Shown: positions 25,519 through 34,495, counted from the stretch's first letter. The stretch: 64,000 nt of DNA from CATOSP01 sp965204715 (GCA_965204715.1 OZ242009.1:2542001-2606000), one strand, 5' to 3'. Program-made: numbers and translations. Notes: generated by a model not told the origin, from the sequence alone.

Positions 25519-26292
25519 TTACGCCTCCAGCTTGACCGGGTTCTGGAGGACGCCTATGCCGCTGATGTCTATCTCGCAGATGGCGCCGTCTCCCATGTCC
25601 TGGGTCGTGCCGGGGGTGCCGGTGAAGATGCAGTCGCCCGGTTCAAGGGTGACGTAGCGGGTGATGAACTCAATCATCGTGGGTATGTCGAAAATCAGGT
25701 GGGCGGTGGTCTCGTTCTGCTCTTCGTTGCCGTTCACCCGGGTCCGCAGGTGCTGGTTGTGGGGGTCGGCATCGGTCTCAATCCAGGGTCCCATGGGCGA
25801 GAAGGTGTCTGCGGACTTGGCCCGCCACCAGTCGGAGTTGTTCTCGTTGCGGTCCCGCTGCTGCCAGTCGCGGGCGCTGACGTCGTTGCCGCAGGTATAG
25901 CCCAGCACATGGTTGAGGGCCTCTTCCTTGGAAACGTTGCGGCACTTGTCCTTGATCACCACGACCATTTCCCCTTCGGCGTCGAACCGTTGCACTTCCT
26001 TGGGGCGGATGATGGAGTCTCCGGGGCCTATGACGCTGGTTGGGGTCTTGTGGAAAATCATGGGGTATTGGGGCGCCGGGCGATCACCGATATGGCTGGT
26101 GTAGTTGAGCCCCATAGCAAGAATCTTGCCTGGCATCACTGGGGCCAGTAACTTGACATCGGACAGGTCGTGAACGTGGTCGGTGAGTTTGACTGGCGAG
26201 TCGAAGAGACTGCCTTCGATGGCCGTGACCTTGTCGCCGTCAACGACGCCGTGATGCTCGGTACCGTGGGCCAGATACCTGGCGATTCTCAT
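25519..26292 (-). CDS. Fumarylacetoacetate hydrolase family protein
   Basis: 257 aa, likely a C-C bond hydrolase or decarboxylase of aromatic or sugar-acid catabolism. After a ~45-residue N-terminal domain, the FAH core shows KILAMGLNYTSHI, HKTPTSVIGPGDSI and the metal site RFDAEGEMVVVIKDK, with the acidic residues of the ExE motif. GYTCGNDVSARDWQ and IFTGTPGTTQDMGDG complete the pattern. The ATG at 26292 follows AAGGAGG; an in-frame upstream start has no site. It lies 107 nt from the dehydrogenase gene on the same strand, so the two may form one catabolic transcript. Confidence 0.9.
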   Translation of the reverse strand: MRIARYLAHGTEHHGVVDGDKVTAIEGSLFDSPVKLTDHVHDLSDVKLLAPVMPGKILAMGLNYTSHIGDRPAPQYPMIFHKTPTSVIGPGDSIIRPKEVQRFDAEGEMVVVIKDKCRNVSKEEALNHVLGYTCGNDVSARDWQQRDRNENNSDWWRAKSADTFSPMGPWIETDADPHNQHLRTRVNGNEEQNETTAHLIFDIPTMIEFITRYVTLEPGDCIFTGTPGTTQDMGDGAICEIDISGIGVLQNPVKLEA

Positions 26293-26399
26293 TTGGTTTC
26301 CTCCTTCGTCGCTACTATTTGATTTTGATTCGACCTGGAATTCGGGCCGGTTGCTCATGGTGGGCACAGGGATAGCAAGTCGCCCGGTCCTGTACCCGG

Positions 26400-27431
26400 T
26401 CAACTCTCTATGACCAGCTTTCCGAAGAAGTTGCTGGCCTCCATTGTACGGTGGGCCTCGGCCACCTCTTCCAGAGGAAAGACCTGGCTAACTATGCCGT
26501 GGAGCGCGCCGTTGTTCACCACCTTCATCATGTCGGCAAAGGTGCGTCTGCTTCTCCCGCCGCTGCCCATCAGGTGCAGGGGGCGCCCCTGAAGGATCGA
26601 CAGGTCCATGTTGGCCCGCGAGCCGGAGGTGACGCCGGTTATGACCAACCTGCCGCCAGGTTTGAGGCACTGGAGGTTCTCTTCCCAAACGTCCGCTCCC
26701 ACACAGTCGAACACCAGGTCAACGCCCTTGCCATCGGTCAGTTCCAGGACTCGACGGCTGAAGCTGTCGGTCTCGCGGTAGTTTATTCCTTCGTCTGCGC
26801 CCAACTCTCGGGCCTTTTCCAGCTTCCAGTCGCTGCCTGCGGTGGTGATAACCCGGGCGCCCATCATTTTGGCTATCTGTATGGCCATGCTGCCGACGCC
26901 ACTGCCCGCGGCCTGCACCAGTACCTCGTCCCAAGGTTTGACCTGGGCCTGAGTGACCATGCAGTGCCACGCGGTATGGCCGACGATGGGCAACGCGGCG
27001 GCTTCGGTGAAGGGCATAGAGTCGGGGATGACGTAGGCGTTGCCCGCGGGGGCGGTGACGTACTCGGCATGGCCGCCGTCCAGGTCTACGCCTATGCGCT
27101 TCTGGCTGGCACAGTACTGGTCAAGGCCGAGGAAGCAGTTTTCGCAGGTGAGGCACTTCACCCGGTTGTCCACGAGCACCCTGTCTCCGATTTTGAGGGA
27201 CGTCCGGGCGTCGGGGCTGATGTTCACCACTTCACCGGCCACATCACAACCCATGATGTGAGGCAGACCGCGGCGTTGGTTTGCGCGCTGGCGGATGCCC
27301 ATGTCGAGCCGGTTGAGGGCGCTGCCGCGAACTCGGAGCATTACTTCGCCGGGGGCAACTTCCGGCTCCGGTCTGTCGCCGTAGACCAGCTTCTCGGGAC
27401 CTCCTGAGTCCTGGATGTATACGGCTTTCAT
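26400..27431 (-). CDS. Zinc-type medium-chain alcohol dehydrogenase/quinone reductase
   Basis: 343 aa NAD(P)-dependent oxidoreductase. The N-terminal GroES-like domain has MGCDVAGEVV and the four-cysteine structural zinc lobe (CLTCENCFLGLDQYC). The Rossmann motif is AAGSGVGSMAIQIAK, of the quinone-reductase type. The catalytic zinc site looks incomplete: the position of the first ligand Cys reads SALNRLDMGIR, so catalysis without catalytic zinc is likely. It starts at ATG 27431 and is probably transcribed with the FAH-family gene. Confidence 0.9.
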   Translation of the reverse strand: MKAVYIQDSGGPEKLVYGDRPEPEVAPGEVMLRVRGSALNRLDMGIRQRANQRRGLPHIMGCDVAGEVVNISPDARTSLKIGDRVLVDNRVKCLTCENCFLGLDQYCASQKRIGVDLDGGHAEYVTAPAGNAYVIPDSMPFTEAAALPIVGHTAWHCMVTQAQVKPWDEVLVQAAGSGVGSMAIQIAKMMGARVITTAGSDWKLEKARELGADEGINYRETDSFSRRVLELTDGKGVDLVFDCVGADVWEENLQCLKPGGRLVITGVTSGSRANMDLSILQGRPLHLMGSGGRSRRTFADMMKVVNNGALHGIVSQVFPLEEVAEAHRTMEASNFFGKLVIES

Positions 27432-27639
27432 GTCCTCTTTATCTCCTTACACCGGCTCTGGCGAAGCTGTCCATGTGCGCCGATCTTGGTACGGTTTCTG
27501 CTGTTCCGCAGGGGAAATGCCAATGAGATATTACGCCCCATTCCGCAGTGTAGTCAAAGGAGGAAACCTTGCCGGCGTATCCCTCTGTGACTGCGCGGCG
27601 GACAAGCACCGGACCCGCTTGGAGCGGCGACAAATCGAA

Positions 27640-27669
27640 TTGACACGGGATTTGGGCCGATGTTATATT
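27640..27669 (+). promoter_or_regulatory. Near-consensus promoter of korAB
   Basis: TTGACA (27640-27645), 18-nt spacer, TATATT (27664-27669). It is the best sigma-70-like promoter in the window. The predicted start is near 27676, giving a leader of more than 260 nt before korA. Confidence 0.75.
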
Positions 27670-27675
27670 GCTCTG

Positions 27676-27939
27676 ACCGATTACGGATTCGGGCAACCCC
27701 CGAATCCCCGATAATATGATGCTTCTTCAGCAGACTAAGGGCCAGTATTCAGATGTTTAGCTGGCGAGCCTTATAACTATAGAATAGCGATTTCCCCGAG
27801 AGCTATGACAGTAGACGCGACATCGCTATTCCCCTACCATTCCACGGCTTTTCCTTTTTTGAGGATTCCTCTCATCATTCTCCGGCCAGGCCCGACGGCG
27901 ATATAGCTGCGCCGAGTTCTTCTCAGGGAGGTTGTCACA
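27676..27939 (+). other. Long structured 5' leader of korAB
   Basis: No gene found. Two inverted repeats are visible: GGATTCGGG / CCCGAATCC (27685-27707, 5-nt loop) at the very start of the transcript, and GAATAGCGAT / ATCGCTATTC (27782-27791, 27822-27831, 30-nt loop). A TTTTCCTTTTTTGAGG tract follows near 27848. The korA ribosome-binding site GGGAGG is at about 27926. It could be an attenuator or regulatory RNA; it matches no riboswitch consensus that I know. Confidence 0.35.
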
Positions 27940-29667
27940 ATGCAATCAAGCGTGCAAATGCGCGACTTCGTGGTCCGCTTCGCCGGCGAGGGCGGACAAG
28001 GGGTGGTAACCTCGGCCGAAGGCCTGGCGCAGGCTTCTACCCAAGTCGGCTATCACGCGCTGACCTTCGCTACCTTTCCGTCCCAAATCCTGGGCGGTCC
28101 CACCTGGACCCAGGCACGGATCGCTGTCGACCCGGTGTTGAGCCCCGGAGACGACGTGGACGTACTGGTGGCTTTCAATCAGGAAGCTTACGATACTCAT
28201 GCCGAAGAAGTACGCGACAACGGCGTGATCATCTTCAACTCCAACGAGTTCGAGCTTGAAGGGGACAGCCGGGGCTTCGGCTTACCCTTTGACGAATTGG
28301 CCCGGTCCACGGGCAACAACCGGGCAGCCAACATGGTCATAATAGGCGCGCTGGCGCACTTGGTGGACATGCCCCAGTCCTACCTCGAGGAGTTCGTCAC
28401 CAAGCGTTTCAGCCGCGGCAGGGCTGGCGACGACGAGATCATCCGCTCCAACATCCAGGCACTGTCATTGGGGCGAGATCACATGTCGTCCAGCGGGTTC
28501 TCCCTGGGCGCTCTGGAATCGCCCCAGATGCCTGACTACCCGCAGTTGATGCTGAAGGGCAACGAATCCCTCTCCCTGGGGGCGTTGGCCGGCGGCTTGG
28601 AATTTTATGTCGGCTACCCCATTTCCCCGGCGACGACGATCCTGGTCTACATGGAACGGAACCTGGTGGGCAAGAACAAGTTTGCTTACCAGGTCAGCTC
28701 GGAGATTGAGTCAATTACCGCCATCCTGGGCGCGGGTTTCTCCGGGAAGAAGGCGATGACGGCAACCGCGGGCCCCGGATTCTCCCTGATGGGGGAAGGA
28801 CTTGGCCTGGGGTGGATCGCGGAGATCCCACTGGTGGTCGTGGACGTGCAGCGAGGCGGCCCGGCCACCGGACTGCCGACCAAGACGGAACAGTCGGACC
28901 TGATGGCTTGTATGTTCCCGGCACACGGCGACGTGAGGATGCCTGTCATTGCGGTGGGTTCCGTGGAGGAATGCTTCTACGGGGCAATCAAGGCGTTGGA
29001 CTGGGCGGAGCGGTATCAGGGCCCGGTCGTACTAATGACAGAGATGTCCCTGGCAGAGCGGGCGCAAAACATCCGGAAGCCGGACCTGGGCAAGGTGGAG
29101 CCGGAGAGTCGATTGGTGTATAGCGGAAACAATGGTTACATGCGATACGCCGGTTGGGAGTTGTCTCCCATGCCCCTGCCTGGCAAGCCCGGCGCATATG
29201 TTGCCAACGGCAGCGAACACGACGACATCGGGGATACGACCCACCTGCCTTCCCGCCATGTGCAGATGACGGAGCGGCGGTTCGGCAAGCTGAAGCTGCT
29301 TGAGGAGAATGAATACGAGCGGGACAATGCTGATGAATCCGTGGTGGTAATGCCTTGGGGCGGTTCCAAGGGGCCTGGTCTCGAAGCGTACAACGTCCTG
29401 AGGTCGCAAGGCGTTCCCATTGGCTGGTTCTATACCATGTACCTCAACCCGCTGCCTCCGGGGCTACTGGAGGAACTGAGGCAGAAGGAGTTGGTGATCG
29501 TCCCGGAGCTTAACTTCCAGGGGCAATTTGCCAGCATTTTGCGGTCCCAGGGCGTCCGCGCCGAGGCGATCACGCAATACACCGGGCTCCCATTCAAGGT
29601 CCGGGACCTGGTGGAGAAGATCACCAAGATGACCCAGTCCACGAAGAAGGAGATGGCCGGCGTATGA
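27940..29667 (+). CDS. korA: 2-oxoacid:acceptor oxidoreductase, fused gamma-alpha subunit
   Basis: 575 aa subunit of a CoA-dependent 2-oxoacid (2-oxoglutarate or pyruvate type) : ferredoxin oxidoreductase. Residues ~1-190 form the gamma domain (RFAGEGGQGVVTSAEGLAQA). Residues ~205-575 form the alpha/PP domain, with GNESLSLGALAGGLEFYVGYPISPATTI, then TATAGPGFSLMGEGLGL and QRGGPATGLPTKTEQSDL. This is the domain order of two-subunit KorA. GGGAGG lies 9 nt before the ATG. Coupled to korB by an ATGA overlap. In central metabolism it would feed ferredoxin from the TCA cycle or run in reverse; direction cannot be told here. Confidence 0.93.
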   Translation: MQSSVQMRDFVVRFAGEGGQGVVTSAEGLAQASTQVGYHALTFATFPSQILGGPTWTQARIAVDPVLSPGDDVDVLVAFNQEAYDTHAEEVRDNGVIIFNSNEFELEGDSRGFGLPFDELARSTGNNRAANMVIIGALAHLVDMPQSYLEEFVTKRFSRGRAGDDEIIRSNIQALSLGRDHMSSSGFSLGALESPQMPDYPQLMLKGNESLSLGALAGGLEFYVGYPISPATTILVYMERNLVGKNKFAYQVSSEIESITAILGAGFSGKKAMTATAGPGFSLMGEGLGLGWIAEIPLVVVDVQRGGPATGLPTKTEQSDLMACMFPAHGDVRMPVIAVGSVEECFYGAIKALDWAERYQGPVVLMTEMSLAERAQNIRKPDLGKVEPESRLVYSGNNGYMRYAGWELSPMPLPGKPGAYVANGSEHDDIGDTTHLPSRHVQMTERRFGKLKLLEENEYERDNADESVVVMPWGGSKGPGLEAYNVLRSQGVPIGWFYTMYLNPLPPGLLEELRQKELVIVPELNFQGQFASILRSQGVRAEAITQYTGLPFKVRDLVEKITKMTQSTKKEMAGV

Positions 29668-30530
29668 GCAAGAAGAATCCCGAATACGACTTCAAATGGT
29701 GCCCCGGTTGCGGCGACTTCGGTGTGCGCCGGGCGCTTGAGTTCGCAATGATCGACCGGCTGGAGACGACCGGTCAACCGATGGAAAGCAACGTGGTGGT
29801 TGCAGGGATCGGTTGCTCCGGCAACTTGGTGCACCTGTTGGAAGGGCCTCAGCCCTACGGGTTCCACGGGATACATGGGCGGTCTCTGCCCATTTCCTTC
29901 GGGGTCAAGATGGCGCGGCCAGAACTCAACGTTGTGGTAGTCGCGGGAGACGGTGACTTCCTGAGCATCGGCGGGGAGCATATCGGGCCACAGGCGGCCC
30001 GCAACCTGAACGTCTGCGCCGTGGTTATGGACAACGGGGTGTATGGTCTGACCAAAGGCCAGAGTTCCCCGACCACGAAAATTGGCGAGATAACCAGCTC
30101 GACTCCCTACGGAAAGCTGGAGTCCGAGATTGACCCTCTGGAGCTGTATCTTACGCTGGGAGTTTCGTTCATCGCGTCGGGTTTCTCCGGCCAGCCCAGG
30201 CCGTTGGCCAACCTGATAACCCAGGGGATGGAGCATCCAGGGTTCTCCATCGTGCACGTTCAGTCTCCATGCACGACCTACAACGATACCTTCGAGGCGT
30301 TGAAAGGCAACCCGCGTAAGGGGATCGATCCGGCACTGTTCACTGTACCAGACGACCACGACGCGAGCAGCCGGGCCTCGGCCTACGAACTGTTGCAACA
30401 GCCGGGGATACCTGTTGGCGTAGTATATCAGGACGGCAACCGCACCTCTCTTGACCATCAGGTCGAGTCGATGTGGGAGAGAGCTACGGAGAGGACCGTG
30501 CAGAGCTTGATGGATGCCTTTGAGTTCTGA
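29664..30530 (+). CDS. korB: 2-oxoacid:acceptor oxidoreductase, beta subunit (TPP-binding)
   Basis: 288 aa partner of the upstream subunit. It carries the thiamine diphosphate/Mg site GDGDFLSIGGEH with NNGVYG-like MDNGVYGLTKGQ 27 residues on. Near the N-terminus WCPGCGDFGV and GIGCSG hold conserved cysteines, but there are too few for a full ferredoxin domain, as is normal for the beta subunit. LTKGQSSPTTK matches the 2-oxoglutarate-type enzymes. It overlaps korA by 4 nt and is followed by a clear terminator. Confidence 0.94.
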   Translation: MSKKNPEYDFKWCPGCGDFGVRRALEFAMIDRLETTGQPMESNVVVAGIGCSGNLVHLLEGPQPYGFHGIHGRSLPISFGVKMARPELNVVVVAGDGDFLSIGGEHIGPQAARNLNVCAVVMDNGVYGLTKGQSSPTTKIGEITSSTPYGKLESEIDPLELYLTLGVSFIASGFSGQPRPLANLITQGMEHPGFSIVHVQSPCTTYNDTFEALKGNPRKGIDPALFTVPDDHDASSRASAYELLQQPGIPVGVVYQDGNRTSLDHQVESMWERATERTVQSLMDAFEF

Positions 30531-30556
30531 TCCTGGTTCCCACCCCAAACCATATA

Positions 30557-30592
30557 CGAAAACTCCCCGCACATGACGGGGAGTTTTCTTTT
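30557..30592. terminator. Bidirectional terminator between korB and ccmE
   Basis: Perfect 11-bp stem AAAACTCCCCG / CGGGGAGTTTT with an ACATGA-type loop, T-rich on both strands. It serves korAB on the plus strand and the ccm run on the minus strand. Confidence 0.92.
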
Positions 30593-30675
30593 CGGTCTTG
30601 AACGGGGAAGCTGCTGGACTCAGGCGGGATTATTCCGTTGAGGAAAGATGGCTGTGGCTTACCGGGGACGGACGG

Positions 30676-31146
30676 CTAGTAGCTCGCGTCAAGGGACGCG
30701 CTCTCCAGCCCTTCGTACTTGGACGGGCATTTGACCAGGATGTTATTGGTCTGGAACACGTCGTCGGGGCCGTGGCTGCCTTCAAGAATGATCTCTGAAT
30801 GGGGGTTGAAGAACAGGTCGGGGAGAACGCCTTCATAGGTGGCGGCTAACTGCGCGCCGGACTCGTCATCATGGAGCCGGAAGCTGGAAATAGTGGAGCT
30901 GCCCTGACGCTCGAATGACCCTTCGACCAGCTTGCCCCATACCCTGACCATCCGGCCGTCCTGAGCGTCCTCCTTGTTGGTAAATTCCGTGACGCTGAGA
31001 GACCAGAGGTCGTTGTTGAGGGCGGCATAGACCATGTATCCAAGCGCCATCGCCACCACCGCTCCCAGGATTGCAAAGCGGACCAGCATCTTGCCGCTGT
31101 TGCCGGGGTAGGGAACCGCTTCCTGTTGTAGGCTCAGGTCCGCCAA
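30676..31146 (-). CDS. ccmE: Cytochrome c maturation protein CcmE, cysteine-type heme chaperone
   Basis: 156 aa periplasmic heme chaperone anchored by one helix (residues ~20-43, VRFAILGAVVAMALGYMVYA). The OB-fold domain follows. The heme-binding motif near the C-terminus reads LVKCPSKYEG: Cys-x3-Tyr instead of the usual His-x3-Tyr. This Cys variant is known from archaea and sulfate reducers, whose maturation systems also lack CcmH. It starts at TTG 31146 behind GAGGT. Last gene of the ccm run; no ccmF, ccmG or ccmH follows within the window. Confidence 0.9.
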   Translation of the reverse strand: MADLSLQQEAVPYPGNSGKMLVRFAILGAVVAMALGYMVYAALNNDLWSLSVTEFTNKEDAQDGRMVRVWGKLVEGSFERQGSSTISSFRLHDDESGAQLAATYEGVLPDLFFNPHSEIILEGSHGPDDVFQTNNILVKCPSKYEGLESASLDASY

Positions 31147-31269
31147 GTGTTATACCTCGGATCGATTTCGTCGGATCGGTTTCGTCGCAGTTATTATACA
31201 CCGGGCAAACGGCTGAGGCAGCCTGTTCCCCGGTATCTGGCGGCAATGCATGTTGCGTCCCTTGGGAAC

Positions 31270-31458
31270 TCAGACCTCATCCGGCGGTTGATTCTCTTCC
31301 AGGGAACGGCGCAATTCGCGTATTTCCCGCTCCAACTCATGCTGTCTGCGGGACATGAAGAAGGCATAGGTGAAGAAGACTATCCAGCTAACTGCGAATG
31401 CAGCGAAGAGGTAGACCAGGTTTGAGGCTGGCGTGGCTGCCTGAAGCAGGGTTACCAA
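31270..31458 (-). CDS. ccmD: CcmD-like small membrane protein
   Basis: 62 aa: one helix (residues ~14-36, LVYLFAAFAVSWIVFFTYAFFM), followed by a charged coiled-coil-like tail (RRQHELEREIRELRRSLEEN). CcmD helps release holo-CcmE from the CcmABCD complex. Assignment rests on position between ccmC and ccmE plus the topology. The start is TTG 31458. Confidence 0.75.
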   Translation of the reverse strand: MVTLLQAATPASNLVYLFAAFAVSWIVFFTYAFFMSRRQHELEREIRELRRSLEENQPPDEV

Positions 31459-31505
31459 CTCATAAACTCCAGAATAGTTTCCACGGACGGACTATTGCCA
31501 TACTG

Positions 31506-32213
31506 CTAGAGAGAAGACCGCCGAAGTACAAGCCGGATGGCGCGAGAATCGTCCTCGGACTTGCGCAAGGACGCCCTCTCCATCACAAGATAGACGAACA
31601 ACAAAAGGAAAGTCAGCATCGAGAATAGCAGGATGTTCAGCATCACGGGTTCCAACGCTCCCGCCTCTGCCATTGGCCCCACCACTGGAGCGGGATGGAT
31701 TGAACGCCACCAGACGACCGAGTAATAGACGATAGGCACGTCAATGAACCCGATTATGCCGACGACTGCGGAGTACATGGCGCCCTTGGCCCGGTTCGGA
31801 GCCGCATAGCCTATCATAAGGTATCCCACATAGATGAACCAAAGGATCAGGGTTGTAGTCAGACGAGGCTCAAAGGTCCACCAGGTGTTCCACACAGGCC
31901 GCGCCCAAATCATGCCAGTGAGCAAAGCCAAGGACACGAACACTACTCCGACCTCTGCGGCCGAGTACGCTATCCGGTCCGCTGCAGGGCTGCGCTTGAC
32001 CAGGTAGACAATGCTGCCCACGAACACGACGAAGAAGGCGAGGAACGACAACAGCGCCAACGGCACGTGGAAGTAAAATACTCGCTGGACGTCTCCGATA
32101 ACGGCGTCAGTGGGCGCGACCTGAAAGATTAGCCAAAGGTCGGCGACCATCATCAGTCCGCACAGGACCAAAAGACCGCTCTTTAGATTCATGCGCTGGA
32201 GACCGTGGGGCAT
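31506..32213 (-). CDS. ccmC: Heme exporter/handling protein CcmC
   Basis: 235 aa, six membrane helices, the component that attaches heme to CcmE. The tryptophan-rich periplasmic loop is WNTWWTFEPRLTTTL; the family normally has WxWD at the end of this motif, so FE in place of WD is a variation. The heme-ligand histidine candidates are in QRVFYFHVPLA and WWRSIHPAPVV. GAGGACT 8-9 nt before the ATG at 32213 fixes the start. It lies 14 nt downstream of ccmB. Confidence 0.9.
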   Translation of the reverse strand: MPHGLQRMNLKSGLLVLCGLMMVADLWLIFQVAPTDAVIGDVQRVFYFHVPLALLSFLAFFVVFVGSIVYLVKRSPAADRIAYSAAEVGVVFVSLALLTGMIWARPVWNTWWTFEPRLTTTLILWFIYVGYLMIGYAAPNRAKGAMYSAVVGIIGFIDVPIVYYSVVWWRSIHPAPVVGPMAEAGALEPVMLNILLFSMLTFLLLFVYLVMERASLRKSEDDSRAIRLVLRRSSL

Positions 32214-32227
32214 CGTCTGAAAGTCCT

Positions 32228-32902
32228 CTACTCCTCGACCACTGCCCCGAAAATCCAGGGGCATACTACCAGGAAAATGGCGTCGAATGCACCCAGCAGA
32301 GGCCACCACCTGGCAAGGGCTTCTCCCGGCTGGACTCCCATAGCGGCGGCAGAAGCCTCAACCGCGCCGATTATAACCGGCAGGGCCACGGGAAAGAACA
32401 GGATAGGGAGCATGATTTCACGGGACCGGGTCTGCACGGCAATGACGGAAAATAGGGTGCCTACCAGGGCAAATCCCAGAGTCGCCAGCACGACCGTGAC
32501 TATCAGGCGCCAGGACAGAGCCGGGAAGTCCAGAAACACACCGAATACAGGCAACAGTAGAACTTCCACCAGCAGCATGAACAGGAAACTGCTGAACGCT
32601 TTACCCAGGAAGATGGCGTCCCGGCTTGCCGGAGTAAGCAGGAGACCCTCCAGCCCGCCCTGTTCGCTGTCGCGGACAAAGGCCCGGTTCATGGCCAGTG
32701 AACCGGCAAATGTGAATGTTACCCAGAGGATGCCAGGGGCCAGGGCAGTGACGCGCTGCGGAGTCACGTTCAGGGCGAAGTTGAACATCACAGCCACAAG
32801 CAACCCGAATACCAGGACAGACACCACTAAGTCCCGGGAGCGCCACTCCAGCACGATGTCCTTCCACACCACGATGAGGACAGGTCGAACAAACTGGGCC
32901 AA
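32228..32902 (-). CDS. ccmB: Heme exporter membrane protein CcmB
   Basis: 224 aa, six predicted helices, the permease partner of CcmA. It has the family's early WKDIVLEWRSRD and FVRDSEQGGLEGLLLTPASR sequences. The only reasonable start is TTG 32902. Between ccmA (38 nt away) and ccmC on the same strand. Confidence 0.92.
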   Translation of the reverse strand: MAQFVRPVLIVVWKDIVLEWRSRDLVVSVLVFGLLVAVMFNFALNVTPQRVTALAPGILWVTFTFAGSLAMNRAFVRDSEQGGLEGLLLTPASRDAIFLGKAFSSFLFMLLVEVLLLPVFGVFLDFPALSWRLIVTVVLATLGFALVGTLFSVIAVQTRSREIMLPILFFPVALPVIIGAVEASAAAMGVQPGEALARWWPLLGAFDAIFLVVCPWIFGAVVEE

Positions 32903-32940
32903 GGGCGAGTCACCGCCGATTGATTGGAGTCATCGGGGAC

Positions 32941-33729
32941 TCACTGTACAGCCCCGGATACTGCCGTTGCCAGGTCTCTGACCATTGGGTGGTCTGATGT
33001 CCTGCTCTGGCCGTCACTCAGGAATTGGACCCCCCCGTTGGCAAGGACTCCTACGCGGTCAGCCCACGAGGTGGCTATTGCGGCGTTGTGGGTAGTCATC
33101 AATACTGCACCGCCGGAGACTGTCCAGTCCTTCAGGGTCTCGCGTAAGCTGGCGATTGCGGCGGTGTCCAGGCCCGATTCCGGTTCATCCATCAACAGGA
33201 CTCGGGGCCGGTGGAGGATGGTCCGGGCGATGGCCACCCGCTTCCGCAAGCCGTGGGATAGGTTCCGGGTGCGTTGGTGGGCGCGGTCGGACAGGCCCAA
33301 CATGGCCAGGGTGTCCAGGGCCCGTTGCCGGGGGTTGCTCAGGTTGAAAAGGCGAGCGTAATAGGTCAAGTTCTCCAGACAGGTCAGGTCATCATAGAGG
33401 AAGTTGCTGTGGGCCAGAACGCCTATGTTCCGGCGCACCGCCGATGCCTGGCGGCGGACATCCAGACCGGCCACCTCCAAGCTGCCGGCATCCGGTCTGG
33501 TCTGAGTGGACAGAATGCGAAGGAGCGTGGACTTGCCAACCCCATTGGCGCCCAGCAACGCCACCAGTTCTCCCCATGACACCGTGATATCCAGACCCCA
33601 GAGGACCGGGATGTCACCGTAGCTTTTCTCCAGTCCCCGGACGGCGACGGCTCTGTCCACAGCAACTCCGGGCAAGGTCTCCACTCGCTCCGGCCTTGCC
33701 TTAAGGATGCTTGATGCTGACGCCGCCAT
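32941..33729 (-). CDS. ccmA: ABC transporter ATP-binding protein CcmA
   Basis: 262 aa ATPase of the CcmAB complex that drives release of heme-loaded CcmE. Walker A GANGVGKST, signature LSHGLRKRVAIAR (an SHG variant of LSGGQ), Walker B RVLLMDEPESGLD and H-loop MTTHNAAIA are all in place. The chosen ATG overlaps the end of the SDR gene by 29 nt; about 25 residues precede the usual CcmA start, so a GTG inside (VDRAVAVRGLEKSYG) is a good alternative. Confidence 0.9.
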   Translation of the reverse strand: MAASASSILKARPERVETLPGVAVDRAVAVRGLEKSYGDIPVLWGLDITVSWGELVALLGANGVGKSTLLRILSTQTRPDAGSLEVAGLDVRRQASAVRRNIGVLAHSNFLYDDLTCLENLTYYARLFNLSNPRQRALDTLAMLGLSDRAHQRTRNLSHGLRKRVAIARTILHRPRVLLMDEPESGLDTAAIASLRETLKDWTVSGGAVLMTTHNAAIATSWADRVGVLANGGVQFLSDGQSRTSDHPMVRDLATAVSGAVQ

Positions 33730-34495
33730 CGACGGCCCAGGTCTGTCCTGTGACGTAGGCGGCGGCGGGAGAGGCGAGGAATACGGCCAGATAGCCAGGT
33801 TCTTTCAAGTATCCGACACGGCCCAGGGGGACCTGGCCAACCGCCGCTTCCTGGCGGGTCTGGTATGCCCTCGGGTCCATCTGTTCGGGGTCGGGGAAGG
33901 AACCGGGAGCTATGCAGTTGACCCGCACGCCAAAGGGCGCCCACTCCTGGGCTAGGCATTCGGTAAAGCGCATCAACCCCGCCTTGGCTGCGTCATAGGC
34001 GGAGGACTCAGGACGCCCGCGGAAAGATGCCCACCCCGAGATATTGATGACGTTGCCCTGCCGCCGTTCTATCAGGTGCCCGCCAATAGCTCGGCAGCCC
34101 TGGAATGCTTCGGTAAGGTTGATGTCTACAACGTGATGCCAGTCCTCTTCGGTCATGCCGTCCAGTGTTCCGCCCGGCAGCTTGACCACCGGCTTGCGTA
34201 TGGCGTCGCCCACACAGTTGACCAGGGTGTCCACGTGGCCGAACTCCGAGAGAACTTCCCGGACAATGCGTTCCATGTCCGCCGACTTGGTGGCGTCGCC
34301 GCTTAACGCCATCGCGTTGCCGCCCATAGACCGAACTTCCTCTGCCACCCTGGTTGCCCCAACATTGGTCAAGCCGGTGATTGCTACATCGGCTCCGGCT
34401 TCGGCGAACACCAGGGCTATGCCCTTGCCTATGCCACGTCCCGCACCGACCAGCAACACCTTTTGCCCAGTGATGTCAAACTCCGGGATGTTCAT
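33701..34495 (-). CDS. Short-chain dehydrogenase/reductase
   Basis: 264 aa SDR with cofactor motif VGAGRGIGKGIA (VGAGRGIG instead of TGxxxGIG), DTLVNCVGDA at the NAG position and active-site Ser (NISGWAS) and Tyr-x3-Lys (SAYDAAKAGL). The C-terminus VTGQTWAVDGGVSI is typical of the FabG-like group. It is the first gene of the minus-strand run leading into ccmA, overlapping it, but a functional link to cytochrome maturation is not obvious. Confidence 0.88.
   Translation of the reverse strand: MNIPEFDITGQKVLLVGAGRGIGKGIALVFAEAGADVAITGLTNVGATRVAEEVRSMGGNAMALSGDATKSADMERIVREVLSEFGHVDTLVNCVGDAIRKPVVKLPGGTLDGMTEEDWHHVVDINLTEAFQGCRAIGGHLIERRQGNVINISGWASFRGRPESSAYDAAKAGLMRFTECLAQEWAPFGVRVNCIAPGSFPDPEQMDPRAYQTRQEAAVGQVPLGRVGYLKEPGYLAVFLASPAAAYVTGQTWAVDGGVSIKHP

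Noticed and set aside
25500..25530. Terminator GGGACAATTGCCC plus T-run after the FAH-family gene
   Set aside because: The palindrome leaves no room for a loop and the stem is interrupted; too weak to list as a feature.
27439..27696. 85-codon minus-strand frame upstream of the medium-chain dehydrogenase
   Set aside because: Overlaps the near-consensus korAB promoter, has no ribosome-binding site and no family resemblance.
29430..30572. 380-codon open frame antisense to korB
   Set aside because: Antisense shadow, crosses the shared terminator and has no recognisable protein features.
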